Source of the DNA: Thermoanaerobaculia bacterium
GTDB taxonomy: Bacteria; Acidobacteriota; Thermoanaerobaculia; Multivoradales; JAIOJS01
Direction of reading: 5' to 3'
Assembly: GCA_030429235.1 (NCBI GenBank)
Contig: JAUIDB010000013.1
Location: forward strand, 62,001-126,000
Length of the DNA stretch: 64,000 nt
Position 1 is the first letter of the stretch. Each line of letters starts with the position of its first letter. A model generated the notes under the pieces. That model had not been told where the DNA came from and searched no databases. It worked only from the letters and a program-made list of their open reading frames with translations. Shown here in pieces: positions 17,529 through 26,447 of this stretch. A program made the translations under genes and the position numbers.

Positions 17529-18397
17529 CCTTCGATCTCCGGGAGTTGGGGCAAGCCGAGGGGATCGGTCTCCGTGCTCTCACCCAGGGAGGCGAAGAGA
17601 TCCTGATGCTCGCGCATCCAGTGTTCGGTCTCCTCCATGTGGGAGGTCACGGCGTCCAGCCGATCGGACAGCACCTGGGGCTTGCCGCTGACGGCCGCTT
17701 CCTCGCGAATGAGTCGAACCTGCTGTTCGATGCGCAACAGCTCCGCTTCGACGACGTCCAGGCTGGCCAGGGCGCGGTCGTGATTCTCCAGCCGCTTGCG
17801 CTGGATCTCCAGCGTTCCCTGGAGCGAACGAGCCAGCACCTGATCCGCCGCCGGATCGATCTCCTCCAGACGGGATTCCGCCGAACGGATCGCGTTTTCG
17901 AGTTCGACCCGATCCAGACTCTCGACGTTTTCGTTGATCAACTCGGACGACGTCAGGAGTCGAAGGAAGATCCCCAGCAGCTGGTTCAGGTTGCGCGCTT
18001 TCTGGTCCTGCACGTCAGCCAGGCTGTCGACATCCCCGAGGGCGGCGGAGATCCCGAGGATCTTCCTCCCCTCCTCCAGAAGGCGGCGGTAGCGCTCGCG
18101 ATTGAGGGGTTCCAACCGGAGGACCGCCTGGTGAACGCGCTCCTCGTACTTCTGCTGAGCCTCCAGTAGTCGCTCGCCCCGTACTAGTTTCTGGAAGCGA
18201 GCACTCCCGCCGACAAAACCCAGGTAGGCGAGTTCTGCGGCCGCTCCCAGGAGCCAGAACCCCGGATTGGCGATCCCCAACACGGCCGCCGTGCCGAGGA
18301 TCATCCAGTTCATCGGCATCGGCCCCAGTAGGGGAACCCGCACCTTGCGCGAGAAGGCTTCCTTGACGTAGTCGAGATAGGTCAATCGATCGGGCAC
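17525..18397 (-). CDS. Membrane-anchored coiled-coil protein of the PspA-ABC-AAA operon
   Basis: A 290-aa protein with no recognised family. A short N-terminal region (about 1-25) precedes two close hydrophobic stretches (about 27-60, LGTAAVLGIANPGFWLLGAA) that could form a hairpin. The remaining ~230 residues are highly charged, heptad-like and helical (RYRRLLEEGRKI, AESRLEEI, VEAELLRIEQQVRLIREE), ending in an acidic Pro-rich tail. The layout suggests a membrane-tethered cytoplasmic coiled coil. It sits 24 nt after the ABC ATPase and overlaps the AAA ATPase by 4 nt, so it is a natural adaptor between ATPase and membrane. That role is inference. Confidence 0.75.
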   Translation of the reverse strand: MPDRLTYLDYVKEAFSRKVRVPLLGPMPMNWMILGTAAVLGIANPGFWLLGAAAELAYLGFVGGSARFQKLVRGERLLEAQQKYEERVHQAVLRLEPLNRERYRRLLEEGRKILGISAALGDVDSLADVQDQKARNLNQLLGIFLRLLTSSELINENVESLDRVELENAIRSAESRLEEIDPAADQVLARSLQGTLEIQRKRLENHDRALASLDVVEAELLRIEQQVRLIREEAAVSGKPQVLSDRLDAVTSHMEETEHWMREHQDLFASLGESTETDPLGLPQLPEIEG

Positions 18398-18421
18398 CGC
18401 AGCGTTCCTAGCTCAGACCGT

Positions 18422-19261
18422 TCATCGTTCGGTGGCCTCGATCTCGGTAAACACCCGCGCCACTTCCGCCACCGCTCGCTTGAAGTGACTGCTCTCCTGA
18501 ACCTCCATCGGGTCGCTGTCGCGGGTCGGTGGAATGATGTCCTCGAAAATCGCTCCCAGCCGCCCGGGATGAGGGGTCATGATCCAAACCCGGTCCCCCA
18601 GGTAGACCGCCTCGGAGATCGAGTGTGTAACGAGAAACACGGTCGCCTCGACGTCGTGCCAGAGTTCGGTGATCAGCCGTTGCATGTCGTACCGGGTCGG
18701 CTCGTCCAGAGCCGAGAACGGTTCGTCCATCAGCAGGATCCGGGGCTCGATGACGAGACTGCGCGCGATCGCGACCCGCTGTTGCTGGCCGCCCGAGAGC
18801 TGGTGGGGATACTTGTGCTCGTGTCCCCCCAGACCGACCCGCTGGATCAGATCGAGGGCACGCTCGTCGATCTCGGCGGCGGAGAGGGAACTCTTCCGAT
18901 CGATCTCCAGCCCGAACCGAACGTTCTCGAGCACCGTGCGGTGAGGGAACGAACTGTACTGCTGGAAGATCATGCCCCGATCTCGCCCCGGTCCGGTGAC
19001 CTCCCGCCCCCGCACCTTCACCGTCCCCCGAGTCGGCGGATAGACGTCGGGGAAACCCTGGATCAAGTTGAGGATCGTCGACTTGCCACAACCGGAGGGT
19101 CCGATGATGCTGATGAACTCTCCGTAGCCTGGGCGATCCTCGACCACGAAGCTGACATCCGAAATGGCTGTGAAGGCCTTCGGAGTTCCCGCCGCGAAGG
19201 TCTTCTCGACCTTGCGAAACTCGACGACAGGCGGAGCGGTAGTAGACGAACCGTCAGTCAT
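18422..19261 (-). CDS. ABC transporter ATP-binding protein (nitrate/sulfonate/taurine type)
   Basis: A 279-aa ABC ATPase. Walker A is GPSGCGKST, the Q-loop is [13 protein letters not shown], the signature is [14 protein letters not shown], Walker B is [13 protein letters not shown], and the switch His is in VTHSISEAV. The ATG at 19261 overlaps the permease stop as TGATG, which fixes the start and discards a long upstream extension of the frame. The C-terminal tail (about 225-279, [13 protein letters not shown] onward) is typical of the NrtD/SsuB/TauB group. It powers the adjacent permease; the transported substrate is not evident. Confidence 0.92.
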   Translation of the reverse strand: MTDGSSTTAPPVVEFRKVEKTFAAGTPKAFTAISDVSFVVEDRPGYGEFISIIGPSGCGKSTILNLIQGFPDVYPPTRGTVKVRGREVTGPGRDRGMIFQQYSSFPHRTVLENVRFGLEIDRKSSLSAAEIDERALDLIQRVGLGGHEHKYPHQLSGGQQQRVAIARSLVIEPRILLMDEPFSALDEPTRYDMQRLITELWHDVEATVFLVTHSISEAVYLGDRVWIMTPHPGRLGAIFEDIIPPTRDSDPMEVQESSHFKRAVAEVARVFTEIEATER

Positions 19262-20169
19262 CAGCGACGCCCCTGGACCTTGTAGGGGAAGAAGCGCCGC
19301 CCGGCCCAGACCCACAACTTGTCCGTAAGGAAGGCGATCAGGACGATCACCAGCAGAATCAGATAGATGTGCTCGCGGGGGCCACGGCGTTGCGACGAGA
19401 TGATGATGCCGCCCACCCCTCGACTGGAGTCGACGATCTCGGCCAGGATGATGTAGCTCCAGCCGATACCGAACCCGAGCCGCATCGCCTGGTAGATGTC
19501 CGGCCAGGCCACTCCCAGCAAGACCTTGCGCACGACCTGGGCGCGGGTGGCCCCCAAGGTGTACGCGGTCTTGAGATAGACCTCGTCCACCGCATCTACC
19601 GCCGCCACGATGAGGGGCAGCAGGTAGATGACAAAGGCGATGGCGAGAAAGCCGATCTTCTGCTGCTCGCCGGTACCGAACAGCGAGATGGTCAGGGGTA
19701 CGAGAGCCGGGATCGGCAGGTAGGCACCGAAGACCGAAATCGGATCGAACATCGCCTTCATGCGGCCGAACGAGCCCATCAGGAGCCCCAGTGGGAAGGC
19801 GATCGCCACTCCCACCGCAAAACCGGAGACGACCCGCTGCAAGGACACAGCGACGTTGCGCGTGAGCGCCCGCTCGAACCAGAGGGATCGGAAAGACTGC
19901 AAGACCTCCCAAGGACTGGGCAGGATCACCGGGGAGATGTACCGTGACTCAGGCGTCGGACCGGCCGTCACCGCCCACCAAAGAGCGAGCAGAGCCAAGA
20001 TCGGTACCGAGCCGAGCAACCAGCGCTCCCAGCCCGGAACCTCTCCTCGGATCGCCCACCAGCCGGAGCGTCCGGCGCGCCGGATCTCGCCCGGCCCTTC
20101 GGCCGCCGGCTCGACTCCGTTCGCCTCCGGGGCCGCCCCAGCCTGTTCGTCGCTGTCCCGCTCCGACAT
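19261..20169 (-). CDS. ABC transporter permease (SsuC/TauC/NrtB type)
   Basis: A 302-aa inner-membrane permease with about six membrane segments after a 45-residue polar N-terminus (acidic, Ala/Pro-rich). The EAA-loop that docks on the ATPase is visible as TAYTLGATRAQVVRKVLLG. Family features such as ISPVILPSPWEVL and GWSYIILAEIVDS match nitrate/sulfonate/taurine importers. It starts 31 nt after the binding-protein/OmpA gene and overlaps the ATPase start by 1 nt. It is the membrane channel of the importer module in this operon. Confidence 0.92.
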   Translation of the reverse strand: MSERDSDEQAGAAPEANGVEPAAEGPGEIRRAGRSGWWAIRGEVPGWERWLLGSVPILALLALWWAVTAGPTPESRYISPVILPSPWEVLQSFRSLWFERALTRNVAVSLQRVVSGFAVGVAIAFPLGLLMGSFGRMKAMFDPISVFGAYLPIPALVPLTISLFGTGEQQKIGFLAIAFVIYLLPLIVAAVDAVDEVYLKTAYTLGATRAQVVRKVLLGVAWPDIYQAMRLGFGIGWSYIILAEIVDSSRGVGGIIISSQRRGPREHIYLILLVIVLIAFLTDKLWVWAGRRFFPYKVQGRR

Positions 20170-20200
20170 CGTTCCTCCGGCCTCGAACCTCTATCGGGTC

Positions 20201-21925
20201 TCAGCCCTCCTCGGGCGGATACACCGAGATCTCGACCCGTCGGTTCATGGTGTGGTTGTCCGGGTCGGCAGCGTCCGCCGGTTCGTTCCAGCCCATTCCC
20301 TCGACGTAGAACTTGTCCGGATCGAACTCGTACTCCTCGACCAGAGCCCGCTTGACGCCGTTGGCTCGGTCCAGGGACAGCTGTTGCACGTCCTCGAAGC
20401 GAACTCCGCGCCCCTTCATGGAGGCATCGGTGTGACCGGTAATCGCTACGATGGCCCGCTCGTACTGCCCCGCCAGACGAGCGACCTTTTCGAGTGTCGC
20501 CTTGGCCGTCGGGTCGTAGAGGGTGTCCGGAATCGGCTGATCGTTGGCGTCGTGGTCGGGCTCCAGGATATTGGCCGAGTTGGGATAGAAGTTGATGCGG
20601 ATGGTCTGCGTCAGGATGGGGGCTTCCGCTCGCACCTTGCTGAACGAGGACGGCACGAAGTCGGTCTTGTACTCGTCGCGCTGATGGGCGAAGGTCCCCT
20701 TGCCCTCCAGAGCCTGAATTGCCGAGAAGTCCAGCACCTCGTCGAAGCGTACCGGCGTCCCGATCAGACCCAACTCGCGGTAGACGAAGGTGATGTTCTT
20801 CCAGGTCCTCTCGAAGTTGGCCGGGCTATTCTGGTTGAGGAAGAAGTCCTTGTTCTCGGCGAAGTTGGTCGAGTGCGCATCGGCCACCATCGACTTGACC
20901 TCATCGACCGGCATCCCGTAACCGTCGGCCATCCACTCGAAGGCCTGGGCCTGCAAGGTCGCGTCCTTCAACGACTCCATGCCGGTGAAGATGCCCGAGA
21001 CCAGTCCCTCGATGATCTCCGGATGGTCCTTGGCGAAGTCCGCGCGAGCGGCCCAGACGTCGGCGATCAGCTTGTTCGCCTCGACGGTCGTCGTCAGGAT
21101 CTTGGTGTCGGCCACGCGATCTGGAATGTTGTAGATGTCGGGGGCCCAGGAGACGCAAGCGTCGATGCTCTTGTCCGAGACGAACGCCGCTGCCGCCTCG
21201 AAGGCCGAAGCGGTGTACTTGTGGTTCACTTCACTGGGCTGAATGCCGGCGTTGAGCAGCAGGTTGTTGATGAAGTACTGGGAGGGGCTATTCTGCGCGT
21301 AGACGATGGTCTTGCCACGCAGGTCCTTTACCGATCCGATGTCTCCACGCACGACCACGCCGTCGCCACCGTTGGACCAGTCGACCTGCTGGTAGATGCG
21401 GGGAGCAGTCCGGGAGTCCTTCATCAACTCGGGGGCGAAGAGGACCATCATGTCGAGCGTGCCCCAGAGAACGTGGCTCTCTCCGGCCGCGAAGGCGTCC
21501 CGAGCCACCACCGGATCATCGATCAACTTGAGGTTGACCTTGAAGCCGTGCTCTTTGAAGAACACGCTGTCTTCGTTGGGCGAGAATCCGTGGTTCGCGG
21601 CGATGATCGGCAGCCAACCGATCCAGACGTTGATCGGGAACTCGACGACCGGATCGTCGGCATCCCAGGAGTAGTTGCTCGTTCCCTGCACCGGGGGCAG
21701 CTTCTCCCCGGGCACATAGCTGTACTCGTTGACCGTGGTGATCCCTACGGTGTCGGGCGCTTCCAGCTTCTTGAACTCGTCGAGATCGACGGTAGCGCTG
21801 GTGCCATCCTCGCCGGAGGGGGCGATCGCATCGCGGAAGTAGTAGACCGCGCCGCCGATCAGGGCGAGGATGAAGAGGAACAGAACGAGTTTTCCGAGCT
21901 TCGTGGGTCCGGTTGCCTGGGACAT
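20201..21925 (-). CDS. Solute-binding protein fused to an OmpA peptidoglycan-binding domain
   Basis: A 574-aa two-domain envelope protein. GGGAG precedes the ATG. Residues 12-30 form an uncleaved-looking membrane anchor (LVLFLFILALIGGAVYYF). Residues ~95-400 form an NMT1/TauA-type periplasmic binding domain (INVWIGWLPIIAANHGF, GKTIVYAQNSPSQYF). Residues ~438-574 form an OmpA-like domain with GHTD (Asp500) and LSLDRA (Arg520), the pair that binds diaminopimelate in peptidoglycan, then NRRVEI. The protein would tie the ABC transporter to the cell wall. Similar binding-protein/OmpA fusions exist in databases, often called phosphate-type, but the ligand here is unknown. Confidence 0.88.
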   Translation of the reverse strand: MSQATGPTKLGKLVLFLFILALIGGAVYYFRDAIAPSGEDGTSATVDLDEFKKLEAPDTVGITTVNEYSYVPGEKLPPVQGTSNYSWDADDPVVEFPINVWIGWLPIIAANHGFSPNEDSVFFKEHGFKVNLKLIDDPVVARDAFAAGESHVLWGTLDMMVLFAPELMKDSRTAPRIYQQVDWSNGGDGVVVRGDIGSVKDLRGKTIVYAQNSPSQYFINNLLLNAGIQPSEVNHKYTASAFEAAAAFVSDKSIDACVSWAPDIYNIPDRVADTKILTTTVEANKLIADVWAARADFAKDHPEIIEGLVSGIFTGMESLKDATLQAQAFEWMADGYGMPVDEVKSMVADAHSTNFAENKDFFLNQNSPANFERTWKNITFVYRELGLIGTPVRFDEVLDFSAIQALEGKGTFAHQRDEYKTDFVPSSFSKVRAEAPILTQTIRINFYPNSANILEPDHDANDQPIPDTLYDPTAKATLEKVARLAGQYERAIVAITGHTDASMKGRGVRFEDVQQLSLDRANGVKRALVEEYEFDPDKFYVEGMGWNEPADAADPDNHTMNRRVEISVYPPEEG

Positions 21926-22009
21926 CGTGAACTCCCTATGTCAAGTCTATTGAGCTGATTCGGATCGGTTGGATAACGAGATTTCGGGGCTTCGCTGAAC
22001 GTCGTAGGG

Positions 22010-22768
22010 TCAGCCTTCGGTCGTGGTCGGTCCCATCTCGCGCTGGACGGGCGGCTTCTCCACCGTCTCTTCGACCGTCTCTTCGACCGGCATGTCGAGA
22101 CCGTAAGCGGCGGCAAACTCGGCCAGGGCCTGATCGGCCAACGCTTCCTGCTCGGCCTCCATCAGCTCGACCTGTGAGGTGTCGATCGAGGAGGAGGCGA
22201 CCCGGGCGCGACCGGCCGCTTGGTCGCGGCGTTCGGTGAGGTACTCCTCGACCCGGTTGATCGTGTCCCCAGAACCGCCGATCTCGGTAATCATCCCCTT
22301 GGCCATCTCCTGCAGTTCGGCTTGAGCCTCCATCATCTCGGTTTCGGTGAGGAGCCGCTTCAACGACTCGATCTTCTGCTGCGCCTCCTTGACGGCTACG
22401 TCGCGGGTCTTCACCAGCTTCTGGTAGGTCTCGTCGGCGCCCTCGAGCTGATCCCGGTTCTCGGTCAGCTGCTCCCGTACCGTCTTCAGTTGCAGAGCGT
22501 ATTGGCCCGCCGCCGCTCGGTTCCCGACCTTGAGATTGGCCGCGGCTTTGGCGGCGAGTTCCTTCTCCTTCTTCTCGAGATTCTTGACCTGGCGCATCAG
22601 ACGTTCCACGAATGCAGCGTGGTTGGCGAGATTCTCGTTGAAGGTGGCGATCTGCTTGCGCAGGTTCTCCTTCTCAGCCTCGATCAGGGCCCGCGGATTC
22701 GATTTCTCCAGGCCGGAGATGAACAGGCTCAGAAAGCCCTTGATGAGGTTGGAAAGTCGGTTGAACAT
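22010..22768 (-). CDS. PspA/IM30 (Vipp1-like) membrane-remodelling protein
   Basis: A 252-aa ESCRT-III-superfamily protein that polymerises on stressed inner membrane. AAGGAG lies 9 nt before the ATG. The amphipathic N-terminal helix (FNRLSNLIKGFLSLFISGLE) is followed by long charged coiled-coil helices (about 25-200). The C-terminus is an acidic, TVEE-repeated tail (about 232-242) that classical PspA lacks. It is the first gene of a seven-gene operon, 84 nt upstream of the binding-protein/OmpA gene. No PspF, PspB or PspC gene is nearby, so control differs from E. coli. An inverted repeat in its leader (22802-22818) could be an operator. Confidence 0.87.
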   Translation of the reverse strand: MFNRLSNLIKGFLSLFISGLEKSNPRALIEAEKENLRKQIATFNENLANHAAFVERLMRQVKNLEKKEKELAAKAAANLKVGNRAAAGQYALQLKTVREQLTENRDQLEGADETYQKLVKTRDVAVKEAQQKIESLKRLLTETEMMEAQAELQEMAKGMITEIGGSGDTINRVEEYLTERRDQAAGRARVASSSIDTSQVELMEAEQEALADQALAEFAAAYGLDMPVEETVEETVEKPPVQREMGPTTTEG

Positions 22769-22801
22769 CTGGTTCCGCTCCTTGTCGCTTGGCGTACAAC
22801 C

Positions 22802-22818
22802 ACCTCGGAGTCCGAGGT
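22802..22818. promoter_or_regulatory. Perfect inverted repeat upstream of the pspA-like gene
   Basis: ACCTCGGA (22802-22809), one base, TCCGAGGT (22811-22818) form a 17-bp perfect inverted repeat 34 nt before the pspA-like start, in the 152-nt spacer shared with the divergent M48 gene. It could bind a dimeric regulator or fold in the leader mRNA. I found no convincing sigma-54 promoter here. Confidence 0.4.
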
Positions 22819-22920
22819 TCGAGGGGTGACGCTCTGAGATCTAGTCGAGATCCAATACTCTACCAGGCTGACGGGTGGTAACACACCGTGGAACACCACG
22901 CTCGAGACCTGGCATACGTC

Positions 22921-24687
22921 ATGCTACGGTTCAACCGCATGGTTCCTTCCCCTCTGTGGCTCGCCTTCTCGCTCTTGATCCTCGATCCGTCGGCGACCGA
23001 CCCGATCCGGCCGTCGATCAGTGACGAGGATCTGTTCGGGAAAACCGCCGTCGCCGCCCAGCAAGCTCTCGACTACTACGGCCCTTGGGACGACGACGCT
23101 GCCGCCCGGCGCGTCACGGACCTGGGCTACCGGCTGGCAGCCCAGACCGGGTTCACCGACTTCCCGCTGACCTTCTCGGTGGTCGACATGCGAGAACCCA
23201 ACGCCTTCGCCCTTCCGGGAGGACAGATCTTCGTCACCCGAGGCATGCTCGAACTGGGGCTCGACGACGATCAACTCGCCGGCCTCTTGGGCCACGAAAT
23301 CGCCCACGTGACCCTGGAGCACGGCACCAAGATGCAGAAACGAGCCCGGCTCCTCAACGCGCTGGGCCAGGCGGCGATGGTCGGGGTTCTGGTTGCCGCC
23401 GACTCGATCGGGGGCGAACGAGCCCCCGAAGGCGTTCCCCTGGGGCGCAATCCCGACGAGATCTCGCGTGGTGCCAGGATTCAGGGCGCGCTAGCGGCGA
23501 CGATGATCCTGAGCGAGTTGCTGATGCGCGGATACAACCGCGAGTTCGAAGACCAGGCCGATGCCGAGGGGCAACGAATGGCCGCCGCGGCAGGGTTCGA
23601 TCCCCATGGCGCCGACCGTCTCTTCGATCTGATGGAACAGCGCCTGCCACAGAGCCGCGAGTACGGCTACTGGCGGACCCACCCCTTCTTCACCGACCGC
23701 ATTGTCGCGGCCCGAGCGCGGGCAGATCAGCTGGCGATCCTCACCCCCAAACCGGACGCACCGTTCCGCCAGGCAACGCAGGACGTCCTACTCGCTTTCG
23801 ATCCCACCACCATCGACAAGAGCGACGAGGAGACCCAGCAGGCAGTGCGCCTCTACCTCGAAGCGACCGCCCTCGCAGCCTGGCCCTCGGGTCCCACGGC
23901 GGAGCGGCTGCGAGACGCCAGTCTGCAACGACTGCGAGAGACGATCGAAGAGACCTCGGAGATCCAACGCGACTACGGCCGCCTGCTCCAAGCGACCCGC
24001 CGAGAACGTGCCGAAGTGGCCGAACTGACGCCCGACAGCGACTTCTTGGCCGCTCTCGACCAGCAGATCGCCGCGATCGAGCAAACGCAAGCCACCAACT
24101 ACCCGGCAGCGCTTCGCATCCTCGACGAAGGGGTCTATCAGACCGAGTTCCTCGCCGCCTTCCTCAGCAACTACCCCGACTCGCCACGAGTATCGGCCGT
24201 GGCGCTGAAGCTCGCCACCTCCTACGCGCGGATGCAGCGTACCCGGGATTCGATCGAGCACTACTTGAAGGCGTGGCGAGCCGCCCCCGACAGCGAACTC
24301 GGTCAGCAGGCACGACGGGGGCTCGAGATCCTGACTCCCCAGCTCGAGGATCTGACGGCGCTGGCCGAGGTCGAAGCGGCGGCCCACGAGATCGCGGGCG
24401 CCGCGGAGTTGGAGTCTGCCGCCCGAGCCCGCCTCGACGAGCAGGCGACGCGGTTCGTGCAACTCGAGAACGGCGCGCTCTATCTGCAGCGTTTCCCCGA
24501 GGGCTCCGTGGCGCCGTCGGTGACGGCTCGACTGGAGACCCAGGCGGAAAAGCTGTACGGCGAGGTCATCCTCTACCAGGGGATTGGAGACTCGCTGAAG
24601 GCGCTCGACCGGATTCGAGAAATCCTGACCTACGCTCCCGAGTCCTCGGCCGCACGGCGTCTCAGTGAGCGCGCCGTGTTGGGCTAG
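22921..24687 (+). CDS. Secreted M48-family metalloprotease with helical C-terminal repeats
   Basis: A 588-aa zinc protease, probably periplasmic. The HExxH motif is in GLLGHEIAHVTLEHG (His125, Glu126, His129 from this start). A downstream third-ligand segment is NREFEDQADAEGQRMAAAAGFDP. The N-terminal ~240 residues form the peptidase. The remainder is helical and repeat-like, ending in TPR-like segments (LATSYARMQRTRDSIEHYLKAW), a BepA-like layout. The start is uncertain: ATGs at 22888, 22921 and 22939 are in frame. 22921 gives the best signal peptide (positively charged MLRFNR, then a hydrophobic core). It is divergent from pspA, so both may belong to the envelope-quality response. Confidence 0.85.
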   Translation: MLRFNRMVPSPLWLAFSLLILDPSATDPIRPSISDEDLFGKTAVAAQQALDYYGPWDDDAAARRVTDLGYRLAAQTGFTDFPLTFSVVDMREPNAFALPGGQIFVTRGMLELGLDDDQLAGLLGHEIAHVTLEHGTKMQKRARLLNALGQAAMVGVLVAADSIGGERAPEGVPLGRNPDEISRGARIQGALAATMILSELLMRGYNREFEDQADAEGQRMAAAAGFDPHGADRLFDLMEQRLPQSREYGYWRTHPFFTDRIVAARARADQLAILTPKPDAPFRQATQDVLLAFDPTTIDKSDEETQQAVRLYLEATALAAWPSGPTAERLRDASLQRLRETIEETSEIQRDYGRLLQATRRERAEVAELTPDSDFLAALDQQIAAIEQTQATNYPAALRILDEGVYQTEFLAAFLSNYPDSPRVSAVALKLATSYARMQRTRDSIEHYLKAWRAAPDSELGQQARRGLEILTPQLEDLTALAEVEAAAHEIAGAAELESAARARLDEQATRFVQLENGALYLQRFPEGSVAPSVTARLETQAEKLYGEVILYQGIGDSLKALDRIREILTYAPESSAARRLSERAVLG

Positions 24688-24702
24688 ACCGCTCCAAGCC
24701 GC

Positions 24703-26373
24703 TCACAGGTCGAAGGCCGCGATCACATAGCCGTGGTCGGTCGGCTTCTCGCCCAGTTCGCCCGGCTGGATACCGATCAGCTCGTTGCCATGCAGAATCT
24801 CGTAGCGAGCGGTTCCAGCCTCGGACTCCGCCCGCGCCACGATTCCGTGCATCAGCACCTGGAGGCGCCCACGGTGGTTGTAGTCGTAACGCTCGGATCG
24901 CGGCACTCCCCGGGCCAGGTTGTAGTTCCGGCTGCCTTCCAAGACCCCCAGGGCCTGACTGAATTCGAAGTCGTTGAAGTCGCCGGTCACGTAGTAGCGG
25001 TGTCCCTCGGCCGCGAGTTGCTCGAGCCGCGCCGCCACGAACCGTGCCTGCTCGACGCGGACCTCCTGTCTTGGATCGTGCCCCGCGTTCTCCGGTGCGA
25101 ACAACCCCAGTTGATGCCGTTTCGACGCGAAGTGCACATTGAGCACCCAGAGTTCGGCCCCGCTCTCACGATGCCGGAACCCGGCTTGGAGTACCTTACG
25201 CGAACCCTCGAAGCAGGCCGCATCTTCTCCCAGCCGACGCACCGAGCCGGGCAGCGGTTCGACTCGCATGGGGTCGTAGAGAAAACCGTTGCGGATGTTG
25301 CCTCCAGGCTGTCCCCCGTCGGCCCCGACCTCGGGGGGACGATCGATCTCGACATAGCGCGGTCCTCCGGCCCTACCGATGGCTCGCTGTAGTTCGCGAA
25401 AGGTCCGGCGAGCCCGAACCCGGTGGGTCTGCTCGGCTCCGTCGTCGTCCTGGATCTCCTGGAGGGCGATGAGGTCGGGGCTCTGCGCCTGCTCCACGAC
25501 CGCTTGCGCCAGGGCTCGAAATCGGCCGTCGCCGAGGTCGTCGTCGATGTCCAGTCCAGGATCCGCCACGTAGCGCGGATCTTCCACCTGGGGATCGAGA
25601 TTGAAACCGTTCAGCGTCATCACCGTGACTCGACGAGATCCCGACCGCAACGTGGTCACGGGTCGACCGATGGACGGATTCCTGACGGCGATCGGCCCGG
25701 AGGCAGCGATCTGGAAAGCCTGGGAGCGGTAGTTCAGCGGCCCCGTTACGTCCGAAAGTAGGCGAGCCCCCACGTGCACCACCGGGGCACGGTCGTAGTC
25801 GAGGAGGCGGAAGCCGGGGAACCATCGCAGCGGTTCGAGCGGGTCGATCCGGAGGCCGCCGTGGGGCGTGAGCTCCTCCTCACTGTCTTCGGGCAGTACG
25901 ACGTAGTCGCCAAACGGGTTGCTGGGTGCCAGAAAGGTAGCGCCAGCCTTGATACCGACCAGCATGCCCTCGAGACGGTTGAGGTACTCGGTGAGCTCCG
26001 GTCCGCTGGCCGGAAGCTCTCGAGCCCGCAGCCAATGTGGTTCGAGCGGCGCAGTCGGATGGGGGGCTTCGTCCCAACGCTCGGCGACGAGTTGGGTGGT
26101 GCAGCGGTCGGTAGCGTCCGACCGGTAGTCCAGGACCTTGCCGACCACCGTAACCCGGTGCCAGCGCCGAGGACGACCACGGCGTTGGTAGACGAAGAGG
26201 CCGGCAGAAGCCAGTCCCTCGGGCGTGTCGGACGCCTGAATGAAGAAGCCCTTGCGACTCCATCCGGTCACGATCCCTTCGACCCGGACCCGCTCGTGGG
26301 CCAACGGGGACTCCGTACCCGAGCCCTGGATTTCGGGAATCGCAATCGTCGGGACGGGCCGGTCGGGTCGCAT
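24703..26373 (-). CDS. Endonuclease/exonuclease/phosphatase (EEP) family protein with N-terminal OB-like domain
   Basis: A 556-aa metal-dependent phosphoesterase resembling extracellular nucleases of the NucH/ExeM type. Residues ~20-110 form an OB-like module (VRVEGIVTGWSRKGFFIQ) and ~110-245 a linker domain. The EEP core runs from about 250 to 556: TLNGFNLDP, the catalytic-Glu segment ALQEIQDDDG, RNGFLYDP, LNVHFASK, VTGDFNDFE and the final DHGYV. No signal peptide is visible, and an in-frame TGA 15 nt upstream of the ATG rules out a longer N-terminus. It may be cytoplasmic or use another export route. It is divergent from the GGDEF gene with a 74-nt spacer. Confidence 0.82.
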   Translation of the reverse strand: MRPDRPVPTIAIPEIQGSGTESPLAHERVRVEGIVTGWSRKGFFIQASDTPEGLASAGLFVYQRRGRPRRWHRVTVVGKVLDYRSDATDRCTTQLVAERWDEAPHPTAPLEPHWLRARELPASGPELTEYLNRLEGMLVGIKAGATFLAPSNPFGDYVVLPEDSEEELTPHGGLRIDPLEPLRWFPGFRLLDYDRAPVVHVGARLLSDVTGPLNYRSQAFQIAASGPIAVRNPSIGRPVTTLRSGSRRVTVMTLNGFNLDPQVEDPRYVADPGLDIDDDLGDGRFRALAQAVVEQAQSPDLIALQEIQDDDGAEQTHRVRARRTFRELQRAIGRAGGPRYVEIDRPPEVGADGGQPGGNIRNGFLYDPMRVEPLPGSVRRLGEDAACFEGSRKVLQAGFRHRESGAELWVLNVHFASKRHQLGLFAPENAGHDPRQEVRVEQARFVAARLEQLAAEGHRYYVTGDFNDFEFSQALGVLEGSRNYNLARGVPRSERYDYNHRGRLQVLMHGIVARAESEAGTARYEILHGNELIGIQPGELGEKPTDHGYVIAAFDL

Positions 26374-26447
26374 GACGTGATTGTGTCAGCTCGCGGAGTG
26401 CAGCGGAACGTGCGGCGGTTCACTTCGGGAGTGGACCAGTTTCTGGT

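Noticed and set aside
19760-21958. A 732-codon plus-strand frame opposite the permease and binding protein/OmpA genes
   Set aside because: Antisense shadow of genes with clear motifs; its product is Asp/Val/Arg-rich with no fold signature.
22769-22920. Sigma-54 promoter for the pspA-like gene as in E. coli
   Set aside because: No GG-N10-GC element was found on the minus strand of this spacer, and the only sigma-54 activator in the window is not adjacent.
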